Positions 1-6,092 of a stretch of 17,043 nt of DNA are shown here, piece by piece. Both the position numbers and the translations under genes were made by a program. The first letter of the stretch is position 1, and each line of letters starts with the position of its first letter. The notes under the pieces were generated by a model. The model saw only the letters and a program-made list of their open reading frames with translations. It made no database searches and was not told the DNA's origin. Source of the stretch: JALXDT01 sp964634755. GTDB taxonomy: Bacteria > Acidobacteriota > Aminicenantia > JAMOAD01. The stretch lies in contig CAZWJH010000055.1 of NCBI GenBank assembly GCA_964634755.1, forward strand, positions 1 to 17,043, in the 5' to 3' direction.

Positions 1-35
1 TTAATTTTTCATTCCTTTCCCCCTCTTCACCTTGG

Positions 36-49
36 CGAATGCTTGGCTT
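36..49. repeat. Left copy of a 14-bp imperfect direct repeat flanking the toxin-antitoxin pair
   Basis: The plus strand reads CGAATGCTTGGCTT here and CGAAGGCTTGGCTT at 606 to 619, matching 13 of 14 bases in the same orientation. The two copies bracket the toxin-antitoxin genes about 570 bp apart. The similarity does not extend beyond the 14 bases. It could be a trace of insertion or recombination, or chance. Confidence 0.45.
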
Positions 50-58
50 GGAGCTTTG

Positions 59-307
59 TTATTTATATATTTCTTTCCTGTGTCCTATGCGTAATACAAT
101 TATTTTGTCATCTTCAATATCAAAAATTACTCTGTAATCGCCTATTCTAAACCGGTATGTGCCGAGAATATTGTTTATAAGTTTGGATGCATATTTCAGA
201 GGTTCTTTTGAATAAAACTTCAACTTTTCACCAATCCGTTTCTTTGTTTTCGCATCAAGTTTTTCAATATCTTTAATAGCTCTTTCAGTAATAAGTACTT
301 TATACAC
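59..307 (-). CDS. RelE/ParE-family toxin (putative mRNA interferase)
   Basis: This is a small basic protein of the RelE/ParE fold. Members of that superfamily either cut mRNA on the ribosome or poison gyrase, and they are neutralised by the co-transcribed antitoxin. Counted from the chosen GTG start (82 residues), residues 51 to 64 (YRFRIGDYRVIFDI) and 75 to 81 (GHRKEIY) match the conserved core and C-terminal strand of RelE toxins, with the usual Arg, Tyr and His/Arg residues. I prefer GTG at 307 because GAAGAGG at 320 to 314 lies 6 nt upstream, and it gives the usual length and an 8-nt overlap with the antitoxin stop. A TTG at 322 would add five residues but sits 1 nt after its nearest purine tract. 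The pairing makes a toxin role likely; RelE-type ribonuclease is more likely than ParE, but this is not settled. Confidence 0.85.
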   Translation of the reverse strand: MYKVLITERAIKDIEKLDAKTKKRIGEKLKFYSKEPLKYASKLINNILGTYRFRIGDYRVIFDIEDDKIIVLRIGHRKEIYK

Positions 308-497
308 CAAAGACCTCTTCAAACTCCTTTACTTTGCCATCTTTATAATCTTTTCGCGCTTCTTCTATTGATTTAATATATTCACGACTTGTGAGTGCAA
401 TAATATCTTCCGAAATCTCTTCCATAGTTTCTTTTACTATCCCCTTTATAAGAAAAGAAAACTCTTCTTCACTAAGTTCATTTATTTTTTTAGTCAT
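300..497 (-). CDS. RelB-like antitoxin
   Basis: This is a 65-residue acidic, helical protein directly upstream of the toxin, as expected for a type II antitoxin that binds the toxin and represses their shared promoter. Residues 34 to 65 carry the pattern ALTSREYIKSIEEARKDYKDG followed by KVKEFEEVFGV, which resembles the toxin-wrapping tail of small RelB-type antitoxins. No obvious ribbon-helix-helix or helix-turn-helix is visible by eye, so DNA binding is not shown. The ATG at 497 is chosen over an in-frame start at 533 because GGAGGG (507 to 502) lies 4 nt upstream and a promoter sits at 543 to 516, downstream of that longer start. It overlaps the toxin by 8 nt, which suggests translational coupling. 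Confidence 0.75.
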   Translation of the reverse strand: MTKKINELSEEEFSFLIKGIVKETMEEISEDIIALTSREYIKSIEEARKDYKDGKVKEFEEVFGV

Positions 498-515
498 TTT
501 TCCCTCCATAAATTT

Positions 516-543
516 ATTATAGCATTTTTTCACCTTTCGGCAA
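516..543 (-). promoter_or_regulatory. Sigma-70-type promoter of the toxin-antitoxin operon
   Basis: On the minus strand, TTGCCG (543 to 538) is followed after 16 nt by a perfect TATAAT (521 to 516). Transcription would start near 509, giving a leader of about 12 nt that contains the GGAGGG site of the antitoxin. Confidence 0.7.
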
Positions 544-564
544 GGGGAAATACAGAATTTGCAC

Positions 565-594
565 TTTTAAAGTCCTTTATAGTTAGCTTTAAAA
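565..594. repeat. 8-bp perfect inverted repeat upstream of the toxin-antitoxin promoter
   Basis: TTTTAAAG (565 to 572) and CTTTAAAA (587 to 594) are exact reverse complements around a 14-nt spacer. The repeat lies in the gap after the HIT gene and about 20 bp upstream of the -35 box. It could be a protein-binding site, a weak AT-only hairpin, or chance in AT-rich DNA. Confidence 0.35.
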
Positions 595-605
595 TTGGAA
601 TAGCT

Positions 606-619
606 CGAAGGCTTGGCTT
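606..619. repeat. Right copy of the 14-bp imperfect direct repeat
   Basis: CGAAGGCTTGGCTT on the plus strand matches the copy at 36 to 49 with one mismatch. It lies between the 3' end of the HIT gene and the toxin-antitoxin promoter. Confidence 0.45.
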
Positions 620-647
620 TTGAAGTACATTAAGAATAATTTTTGAA

Positions 648-1139
648 TCAAAGCTCTATTTTATCGAACTCTTTTTTCAATTTTTCAAAGGTCTTTTCTA
701 TACCTTCAAACATAATCTTTGTTTCTCCGAATAAGGGCATAAAATTGGCATCCCCTTCCCATCGCGGAACTATGTGAAGATGGAAGTGATCAGGAACACC
801 GGCACCGGCAGGCCTTCCAAGATTCATTCCAATGTTAAAACCCTGAGGATGATAGACTTTTTCAAGAATCTCAAGGGTTTTTAACATTAAGGTATTCATC
901 TCGTTAATTGTCTCTCTTTTTGCCTTTAAAGGAGAATCGAGATGCTCATACGGAGCAATTAAAAGATGACCATTGTTGTACGGATAAAGATTTAAGATTA
1001 TAAAAGAGTGTTTGCCTTTGAAAAGAATGTATCTTTCTTGAGGGTTTTTGTATTTTGAAGCCTCACACAAAAAACATTCATCATTGTCAAGTCCCTCCTT
1101 TATATACTTCTCTCTCCAGGGAGTTACAAGATATTTCAT
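648..1139 (-). CDS. HIT-family protein, Ap4A phosphorylase type
   Basis: This 163-residue histidine-triad protein probably cleaves dinucleoside polyphosphates such as Ap4A, a stress-linked nucleotide, in the cytoplasm. The triad HFHLHIVPRW spans residues 118 to 127 (His118, His120, His122). It is followed by EGDANFM, which is typical of the longer bacterial and archaeal HIT branch that includes the mycobacterial Ap4A phosphorylase Rv2613c. NLYPYNNGHLLIAPYEH (50 to 66) is the usual substrate-pocket segment. Cys22 and Cys25 form a CxxC pair that may help bind zinc. The gene lies 6 nt after the HU-like gene with no strong Shine-Dalgarno, so it is the last gene of the ispH-rpsA operon and probably depends on coupled translation. 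The family is secure; phosphorylase versus hydrolase activity is not. Confidence 0.88.
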   Translation of the reverse strand: MKYLVTPWREKYIKEGLDNDECFLCEASKYKNPQERYILFKGKHSFIILNLYPYNNGHLLIAPYEHLDSPLKAKRETINEMNTLMLKTLEILEKVYHPQGFNIGMNLGRPAGAGVPDHFHLHIVPRWEGDANFMPLFGETKIMFEGIEKTFEKLKKEFDKIEL

Positions 1140-1145
1140 TGTATT

Positions 1146-1385
1146 TCACTTGTTCAAGGCTCTTAGAATAACATCCGAGGTTTTATACTTTACTCTGACA
1201 AAGTGTTTTCCATTTGCTTTGAATATTTTGGGAGTAAATACTCCGAAACCTCTTAGCTCTATTCTATTGCCTTCTCTTAAAAAATTCGTAAATATACTGA
1301 AAAAGAGGTCAACATATTTTTTGGTATCATCATAGGTGTATCCAAGCTCTCTTCTAATCTGATTAATAAGAGACTTTTTAGTCAT
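1146..1385 (-). CDS. HU/IHF-family DNA-binding protein with shortened arm
   Basis: This 79-residue protein has the HU fold: two N-terminal helices (residues 3 to 38, starting KKSLINQI) and the hallmark IELRGFGVF at 42 to 50. HU proteins bend and compact DNA as dimers. Standard HU proteins have about 40 residues after the GFGxF motif; this one has 29. The usual arm segment with the RNPxTGE motif and the DNA-intercalating proline is not recognisable, and residues 51 to 70 (TPKIFKANGKHFVRVKYKTS) appear to form a short basic hairpin instead. Its ATG overlaps the rpsA stop by 8 nt, without a clear Shine-Dalgarno, suggesting translation coupled to S1. It could bind DNA more weakly or without sharp bending. 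Family membership is likely; function as a bulk nucleoid protein is uncertain. Confidence 0.8.
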   Translation of the reverse strand: MTKKSLINQIRRELGYTYDDTKKYVDLFFSIFTNFLREGNRIELRGFGVFTPKIFKANGKHFVRVKYKTSDVILRALNK

Positions 1386-3090
1386 TCTTTTTGTTCATAA
1401 TCTCTTTCTTGATAAGATCCCCTATTGTTGTCTTTTGATCAGGAGCTCCCACTTTTCTTAATTGCTCCATCTCCTTCTTCATTTTTTCTCTCAATGCCTT
1501 TTTGTAGCTGAGTATTATTTTTCTGTTTTCTCTATCTATAACTTTAATATAAGCGTCTTTTACTTCACCTACTGAAAGAACATCAGAGATATTCTCTATT
1601 TTTTTAGTTGAAATTTCTCCTTTTCTGATAATACCCTCAAGGCCACCTTCGAGCTCTACCACAATAAAGTTTTCCAAAATCTTTTTAACTTTGGTACTAA
1701 TGAGATCCCCTTCTTTGTGATTGGAGAAAAATTCCGCCCATTTATCGCCTTCAAGCTGTTTCACTCCTAATAAAATTCTTCCGCTATCTTCTTCTATAGA
1801 AAGAATAAGGGCTTTTATAACCTCTCCCTCTTTAACAACTTCCGAAGGATGCTCAACATAACCCCATCCAAGATCACCTTTTCTTATAAAGCCATCAACA
1901 TCAGGCATTATATTAACTATAATTCCGCTATCAGCAAGTTTTTTAACTTTTACTTCAACTATATCACCTTCTTTGTATGTTGAAAGGAATTTTTCCCATG
2001 GAGAAGGTTCAAGCTGTTTTATTCCTATGTAAATTAGTCTTTTCTCTGGAATTATGTCCAAAACTTTACCAATAACTCTATCCTCTATTTCAAAAACAAA
2101 ATCAAGGGACTTTATCTTTTTGCCCCAGTAAACATCTTCCCCTCTTAATCTTGCATTAACACCTTCTTCAAGCTCAACGAGGGTATAACCCTGCTTAAAA
2201 CCTATAACTCTTCCCTTTATCTTTGTACCAATTTTGTACTTTTTAGGAGCTGTAAGCCAGGGATCTTCCTGAAAAGCCTTATAGCTTAAAATTATTCTCT
2301 CTCGACTTTTATCTACCTCTAAAACTTTGAACTTATATGTTTTTCCTATTTTTAATTTTTTTCTTATATCAGGAAGATAACCCCAGGATATTTCACTTTT
2401 GGGAACAAAGGCTGTAAGAGAAGTCTTAAGCTCAACCAAAGCTCCTGCCTTTTTTATCTTTGTAACAGTAGCTTCTACTTCATCTCCTACTTTTAAAGAA
2501 GAAAAAAGCTCATCCTTTTTCTTTTTTAATTCTTCCAACAATAAGGTTTTTCTTGAAACAACCCCACTTTTATTTTTCTCATCCAATCTTATAACTTTAA
2601 ACCAGTACTCTTTACCAATTACTTCCTCAGGGGTTGTTACAGGCTTTATATCTACCTGGGAATCAGGTAAAAAGAGTTCTACTCCTGCATTAACGATATA
2701 TCCTCTCTTCACCTTTTTCACCACAGGAGCGAGAATCCTTGTATTATTTTTAAAACTCCATTCAACCTTTTCCCAACCCAAAATTTCATCAGCTTCTTTT
2801 TTTGAAAGTATAATTTCCCTTGATGATATCTTTTTTACAACTGCTTTAATAAAACTTCCTTCTGAAAAGGGGACTTCCCCTTTATAATTAACACATTCTT
2901 CTATCGGAATAAAACCCTCTTGCTTATAACCAATGTCGACAATTACATCGCTTTGTCCGATCTTAATAACTTTCCCTTCAACAATTTCATTTTTTTTCAG
3001 CTGTTTTAATTCATACTGGTCAATCAAATCTTCCATTTTCTCCATCTTCTTCTCCTCATCCTTAATTTTGTCTTCTTTTAATTCTCCCAT
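1378..3090 (-). CDS. rpsA: Ribosomal protein S1 (six S1 domains)
   Basis: S1 binds mRNA on the small ribosomal subunit and helps start translation. Six S1/OB-fold repeats can be counted in the 570-residue protein, at roughly 34 to 98, 117 to 180, 200 to 271, 285 to 358, 373 to 446 and 459 to 530. Typical segments include VEGKVIKIGQSDVIVDIGYK in the first and EGDIVEVKVKKLADSGIIVN in the fifth. A lysine-rich tail follows. I place the start at the ATG at 3090 because AAGGA lies 5 nt upstream inside the end of ispH; a GTG at 3108 lacks a ribosome site. The gene overlaps ispH by 13 nt. The ispH-rpsA neighbourhood is common, and in some clostridia the two are fused. Six domains match the E. coli-like architecture. 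Confidence 0.95.
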   Translation of the reverse strand: MGELKEDKIKDEEKKMEKMEDLIDQYELKQLKKNEIVEGKVIKIGQSDVIVDIGYKQEGFIPIEECVNYKGEVPFSEGSFIKAVVKKISSREIILSKKEADEILGWEKVEWSFKNNTRILAPVVKKVKRGYIVNAGVELFLPDSQVDIKPVTTPEEVIGKEYWFKVIRLDEKNKSGVVSRKTLLLEELKKKKDELFSSLKVGDEVEATVTKIKKAGALVELKTSLTAFVPKSEISWGYLPDIRKKLKIGKTYKFKVLEVDKSRERIILSYKAFQEDPWLTAPKKYKIGTKIKGRVIGFKQGYTLVELEEGVNARLRGEDVYWGKKIKSLDFVFEIEDRVIGKVLDIIPEKRLIYIGIKQLEPSPWEKFLSTYKEGDIVEVKVKKLADSGIIVNIMPDVDGFIRKGDLGWGYVEHPSEVVKEGEVIKALILSIEEDSGRILLGVKQLEGDKWAEFFSNHKEGDLISTKVKKILENFIVVELEGGLEGIIRKGEISTKKIENISDVLSVGEVKDAYIKVIDRENRKIILSYKKALREKMKKEMEQLRKVGAPDQKTTIGDLIKKEIMNKKND

Positions 3091-3962
3091 TTGTATCCTT
3101 CCCTCCACTCGGTTTCCACATTATCATGGTGTTTTTCTATTTTGCTTACGAGGGCTTTGATTTCATAATCCGGAGTCGAGGCACCGGCACTTATTCCTAA
3201 AATTTCAATACCCTCCAAAAGCTCAGGATTAAAATCTTCGGCTTTTGCTATGTGATATGTTTCAGACTGATATTTTTTAGCTCTTTCAAAAAGAGTCCTT
3301 GTATTAGAACTATGCTTTCCACCTAAAATAATCATCATATCAGATTCTTTTGCCAATTTTATTGTGTCCTTTTGTCTCATTACCGTAGTATAACAGATTG
3401 TATCATAAATAAGAGGGTTTGTTGAGTGTTTTTTTATAAAATCCACTATATTTTCAAATTTTTCAGGATTAAATGTGGTTTGGGCAATAACTCCCAAGCT
3501 TTTTCTTAGAATATCATCTGAAAGCTCGTCTATGCTACTTATTACTTTTGCCTCAGTGCCGCCATAACCGACCTCTCCTCTTACCTCAGGATGTTCAGGC
3601 TTACCTAGTATTATTGGTAATCTCTTCTCTTCATAAATCTTTTTAACAAGCAATTGGGCTTTCTTTACCAAAGGACATGTTGTATCTACTATCCTAACCT
3701 TTTTTTTCTTCAGAAGTTCCTCTTCCTGAGGAGAAATACCATGAGTTCTTATAACAACAGTTGTCCCCTCCTTTATCTCTTCAATAGTATCAACACTAAA
3801 CACACCTCTTTTCTTTAAATTTTCTACCACAACTTTGTTGTGTATAAGCTCTCCGTAAACATAGAGAGGAGAGTTTTCCTTTTCTATCTCTTCCTCTATT
3901 ATTTTTAAAGCTCTCTTTACGCCAAAACAAAAACCCGCTTCGGAAGCTACTATAATCTTCAT
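3078..3962 (-). CDS. ispH: 4-hydroxy-3-methylbut-2-enyl diphosphate reductase
   Basis: IspH (LytB) carries out the last step of the MEP pathway, reducing HMBPP to IPP and DMAPP with an iron-sulfur cluster. The 294 residues match the family along their full length. The three cluster cysteines are Cys12 (AGFCFGV), Cys96 (DTTCPLV) and Cys190 (DTICYTT). Substrate-pocket residues include His41, His74 (RTHG) and His124 with Glu126 (EHPEVRG); SAGASTPD at 258 to 265 is the conserved C-terminal motif. It implies isoprenoids made by the MEP route. It heads the ispH, rpsA, HU-like and HIT operon. A strong promoter ends 7 nt before its ATG and there is no Shine-Dalgarno, so its mRNA appears leaderless. 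The start is fixed by the conserved MKIIVASEAGFCFG beginning. Confidence 0.97.
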   Translation of the reverse strand: MKIIVASEAGFCFGVKRALKIIEEEIEKENSPLYVYGELIHNKVVVENLKKRGVFSVDTIEEIKEGTTVVIRTHGISPQEEELLKKKKVRIVDTTCPLVKKAQLLVKKIYEEKRLPIILGKPEHPEVRGEVGYGGTEAKVISSIDELSDDILRKSLGVIAQTTFNPEKFENIVDFIKKHSTNPLIYDTICYTTVMRQKDTIKLAKESDMMIILGGKHSSNTRTLFERAKKYQSETYHIAKAEDFNPELLEGIEILGISAGASTPDYEIKALVSKIEKHHDNVETEWREGYKWEN

Positions 3963-3969
3963 TTTCGGT

Positions 3970-3998
3970 AGTATAATTGTCTATTCCCTTTTTGTCAA
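3970..3998 (-). promoter_or_regulatory. Consensus sigma-70-type promoter of ispH, predicted leaderless
   Basis: A perfect TTGACA (3998 to 3993) is followed after exactly 17 nt by TATACT (3975 to 3970). Only ACCGAAA separates the -10 box from the ispH ATG at 3962, so the start of transcription should fall at 3963 to 3962. No Shine-Dalgarno is present. Confidence 0.85.
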
Positions 3999-4017
3999 GG
4001 TTTTGAAAGATATTAGT

Positions 4018-4866
4018 TTAAAATAAAATATTCAATGTTTTAAAAATAATAGATGATGCGATATAAGAATATTGAGGAAGGTTTCTCACAGGTAAAAATT
4101 CAGTAAAATCCATACCTACAATATTCTTACCGCCTTTTTCTATAATTCTTAGAACTTGTTTATATTCTTTCAAGGTACCTCCCTCTATTTCAGGTGTCCC
4201 TACCGTGGGCAAAATAGAAGGGTCAAAAAAATCAAAATCAACTGAGATATATATTTTCTCGCCTATTTTGTTCAGTCTCTCTTCAAATTTTCTCTTATCA
4301 AAATTTGTCAGAGCAAAAGTCTCAATTTCCCTTTTTTGGGAAAATTCAAAGTCCTCGATTGATCCGGCTCTCATTCCGATACCTGTAATATCAAAAACCT
4401 CTTCGTAAATTCTTCTCATAACACAGGCATGAGAAAACTTACTTCCCTCATAAGAATCTCTCATATCATAATGAGCATCAAAAAAAATAATTGAAAAATC
4501 CCCTTTTATCTCCTTAATCGCTCTGACAATTGGAAGTGTAATTGTATGCTCTCCCCCTATTGAAATTAAATGTTTACTCTCTCTATATTCTTCTTTAACC
4601 CTTTCTTCAATTTTTCCAAGTGAAATTTTTTCATTATCTGCCGCATTGAAATCCACTGATTTTAAAGTATAGAAATCCTCATCACTGTAAATTTTACCTG
4701 TTTCAGGATCAAAAAGTTCAAGAGAGTATGAGTTTTTAATTATTTCTTCAGGAGCATTGGCTGTTCCTTTCAAAAAAGATGTTGTTTTTTCATAGGGAAT
4801 GGGTAAAAAAATATATTTTGCTTTTTCATAAGAAAGGTTTTCACTGTCAAGAAAAGTGTTAACCAT
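4018..4866 (-). CDS. speB: Agmatinase-family ureohydrolase
   Basis: Ureohydrolases split urea from guanidino compounds using two Mn ions; agmatinase makes putrescine for polyamines. The 282-residue protein shows all metal ligands: His107 (GGEHT), Asp130, His132 and Asp134 (FDAHYD), and Asp210, Asp212 with Asp215 (SVDFDFFDP). PIPYEKTTSF at 23 to 32 and TPEIEGGTL at 224 to 232 are typical of the SpeB branch. The loop reads LPTVGTPE instead of the usual PGTGTPE, a small deviation next to the active site. The ATG overlaps the upstream aminotransferase stop by 8 nt with GGAAG about 8 nt before it, so the two are one transcript. Arginase, guanidinobutyrase or formimidoylglutamase activity cannot be excluded from sequence alone. 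Closeness to mtnA fits a polyamine role. Confidence 0.85.
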   Translation of the reverse strand: MVNTFLDSENLSYEKAKYIFLPIPYEKTTSFLKGTANAPEEIIKNSYSLELFDPETGKIYSDEDFYTLKSVDFNAADNEKISLGKIEERVKEEYRESKHLISIGGEHTITLPIVRAIKEIKGDFSIIFFDAHYDMRDSYEGSKFSHACVMRRIYEEVFDITGIGMRAGSIEDFEFSQKREIETFALTNFDKRKFEERLNKIGEKIYISVDFDFFDPSILPTVGTPEIEGGTLKEYKQVLRIIEKGGKNIVGMDFTEFLPVRNLPQYSYIASSIIFKTLNILF

Positions 4867-6028
4867 TTATAGCTTCCGCTATTTTTGAAATTCCTTCTCG
4901 TATATCCTCTTCAGATGCTGCATAAGAAAGCCTGATAAAACCTTCTGTCCCGAAAGCCTCACCGGGAACTACGACCACATGGAATTTTTCAATTAAATAT
5001 TCTGAAAATTCAAATGTGTTTTTAAACTTTCCTTTTATAGCATTTTTTATATAAGGAAAAAGATAAAAAGCTCCTTCAGGTTTCGTAGTTTTTATTTCGG
5101 GAATCTTTTTTAATAGTGAATAGGCAAGATTTCTTCTCTTTTCATACTCTCTTACCATTTTTTCAATCTCATCCTTCTCATCAGTTAAAGCTGCAAGAGC
5201 CGCATATTGAGAAGGGGTTGCAGGATTTGAGGTGGAATGACTCTGAAGAATTTTCATATAATCTATTATCTCTTTCGGACCGAAGGTAAAACCAACTCTC
5301 CACCCTGTCATTGAAAAAGTCTTTGAAAAAGAGCCCGATATCAATACTCTATTTTTTGCCTCGGGAAAAATCTTTAAAGGAGACGGATATTCAGCATTAT
5401 CATAAATTATTCTTCTATAACACTCATCCACAAGAAGATAAAAGTCATACTCAATTGAAGCTTTTAACAATTTTTTTAGTTCTTCTTCCTTCATTATTAT
5501 ACCGGTTGGATTTGAAGGGGAGGAAAGAATAAAAAGTTTTATGCCTTTTTTTATTTCAGGCAAATAATCTTCAAATTTGTAGAAAAAATCATTACCATTC
5601 CAAGAATCAACAAAAACAGTTTCAGCTCCTGTAAATTTTATAATTTCAGGATAAGATACCCAGTAAGGCTTGGGAATTAACACCCTATCTTTCTCTGACA
5701 AGAGTACATTTGCTATAAGAAAAATTGAAAACTTACTACCCGGATGAATCATTATCTCATTAAGATTAAAGCTATATCCCTGTTCCCTTTTATAAATTTC
5801 AATAAGAACTTCCCGAAGCTCTTTTATTCCGGCTGCCATTGTATATTTAGTTTTATTTTCCCTTATAGCTTTTATTCCCGCCTCTTTTATGTATTCAGGA
5901 GTAGGAAAATCAGGTTCACCCACACTAAGAGAGATTACTTTTTTCCCCTGCTCTTTCAGCTCATTTGCTTTTGCAACAAGTGCTAAGGTTGAGCTTGTTT
6001 TTAGTTTTTTTATTTTTTTATTTACCAT
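4859..6028 (-). CDS. Class I PLP-dependent aminotransferase (aspartate aminotransferase-like)
   Basis: This 389-residue enzyme is a fold-type I aminotransferase of the subgroup that includes thermophilic aspartate aminotransferases. PLP residues visible are Lys236 (SGSFSKTFSMTGWR, the Schiff-base lysine), Arg244, Asn173 (SSPSNPTG), Asp201 and Tyr204. Arg366 (FIRLSYA) would hold the substrate carboxylate, and VGEPDFPTP at 36 to 44 is the N-terminal signature. Substrates could be aspartate, aromatic amino acids or the keto acid of methionine salvage; the last is suggested only by the nearby mtnA. It heads a two-gene operon with the agmatinase. The promoter's -10 box ends 5 nt before the ATG and there is no Shine-Dalgarno. 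The family-typical spacing from Met1 to SSTLALVAKA supports this start. Confidence 0.93.
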   Translation of the reverse strand: MVNKKIKKLKTSSTLALVAKANELKEQGKKVISLSVGEPDFPTPEYIKEAGIKAIRENKTKYTMAAGIKELREVLIEIYKREQGYSFNLNEIMIHPGSKFSIFLIANVLLSEKDRVLIPKPYWVSYPEIIKFTGAETVFVDSWNGNDFFYKFEDYLPEIKKGIKLFILSSPSNPTGIIMKEEELKKLLKASIEYDFYLLVDECYRRIIYDNAEYPSPLKIFPEAKNRVLISGSFSKTFSMTGWRVGFTFGPKEIIDYMKILQSHSTSNPATPSQYAALAALTDEKDEIEKMVREYEKRRNLAYSLLKKIPEIKTTKPEGAFYLFPYIKNAIKGKFKNTFEFSEYLIEKFHVVVVPGEAFGTEGFIRLSYAASEEDIREGISKIAEAING

Positions 6029-6033
6029 TAACT

Positions 6034-6062
6034 ATTATATATAAATAGAAATGACTTTTCAA
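6034..6062 (-). promoter_or_regulatory. Sigma-70-type promoter of the aminotransferase-agmatinase operon, predicted leaderless
   Basis: TTGAAA (6062 to 6057), a 17-nt spacer and a perfect TATAAT (6039 to 6034) are followed by only AGTTA before the ATG at 6028. Transcription should begin at the A or T of the start codon. No Shine-Dalgarno is present. Confidence 0.8.
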
Positions 6063-6092
6063 TCAATTTAAAAAAAATAAAAAAGTAACCCT

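Noticed and set aside
1..58. Possible further gene downstream of the toxin
   Set aside because: The minus-strand sequence gives only ATG-AAA-AAT-TAA after a ribosome-like GGAAAGGA, ending at the window edge; no coding potential can be supported.
320..322. TTG start for the toxin at 322
   Set aside because: Its purine tract is only 1 nt away, whereas GTG at 307 has GAAGAGG at proper spacing and gives the typical RelE length.
1048..1335. Plus-strand open frame across the HIT and HU-like genes
   Set aside because: It spans two well-supported minus-strand genes and has no ribosome site or recognisable domain.
2399..2887. Long plus-strand open frame (162 codons) opposite rpsA
   Set aside because: It is antisense to clear S1 domains, has a low-complexity Ser/Phe-rich translation typical of reverse-strand Lys/Glu codons, and lacks homology I recognise.
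6029..6092. T-rich tract after the cystathionine beta-synthase-like gene as an intrinsic terminator
   Set aside because: There is a T-rich run on the minus strand but no stable hairpin before it.
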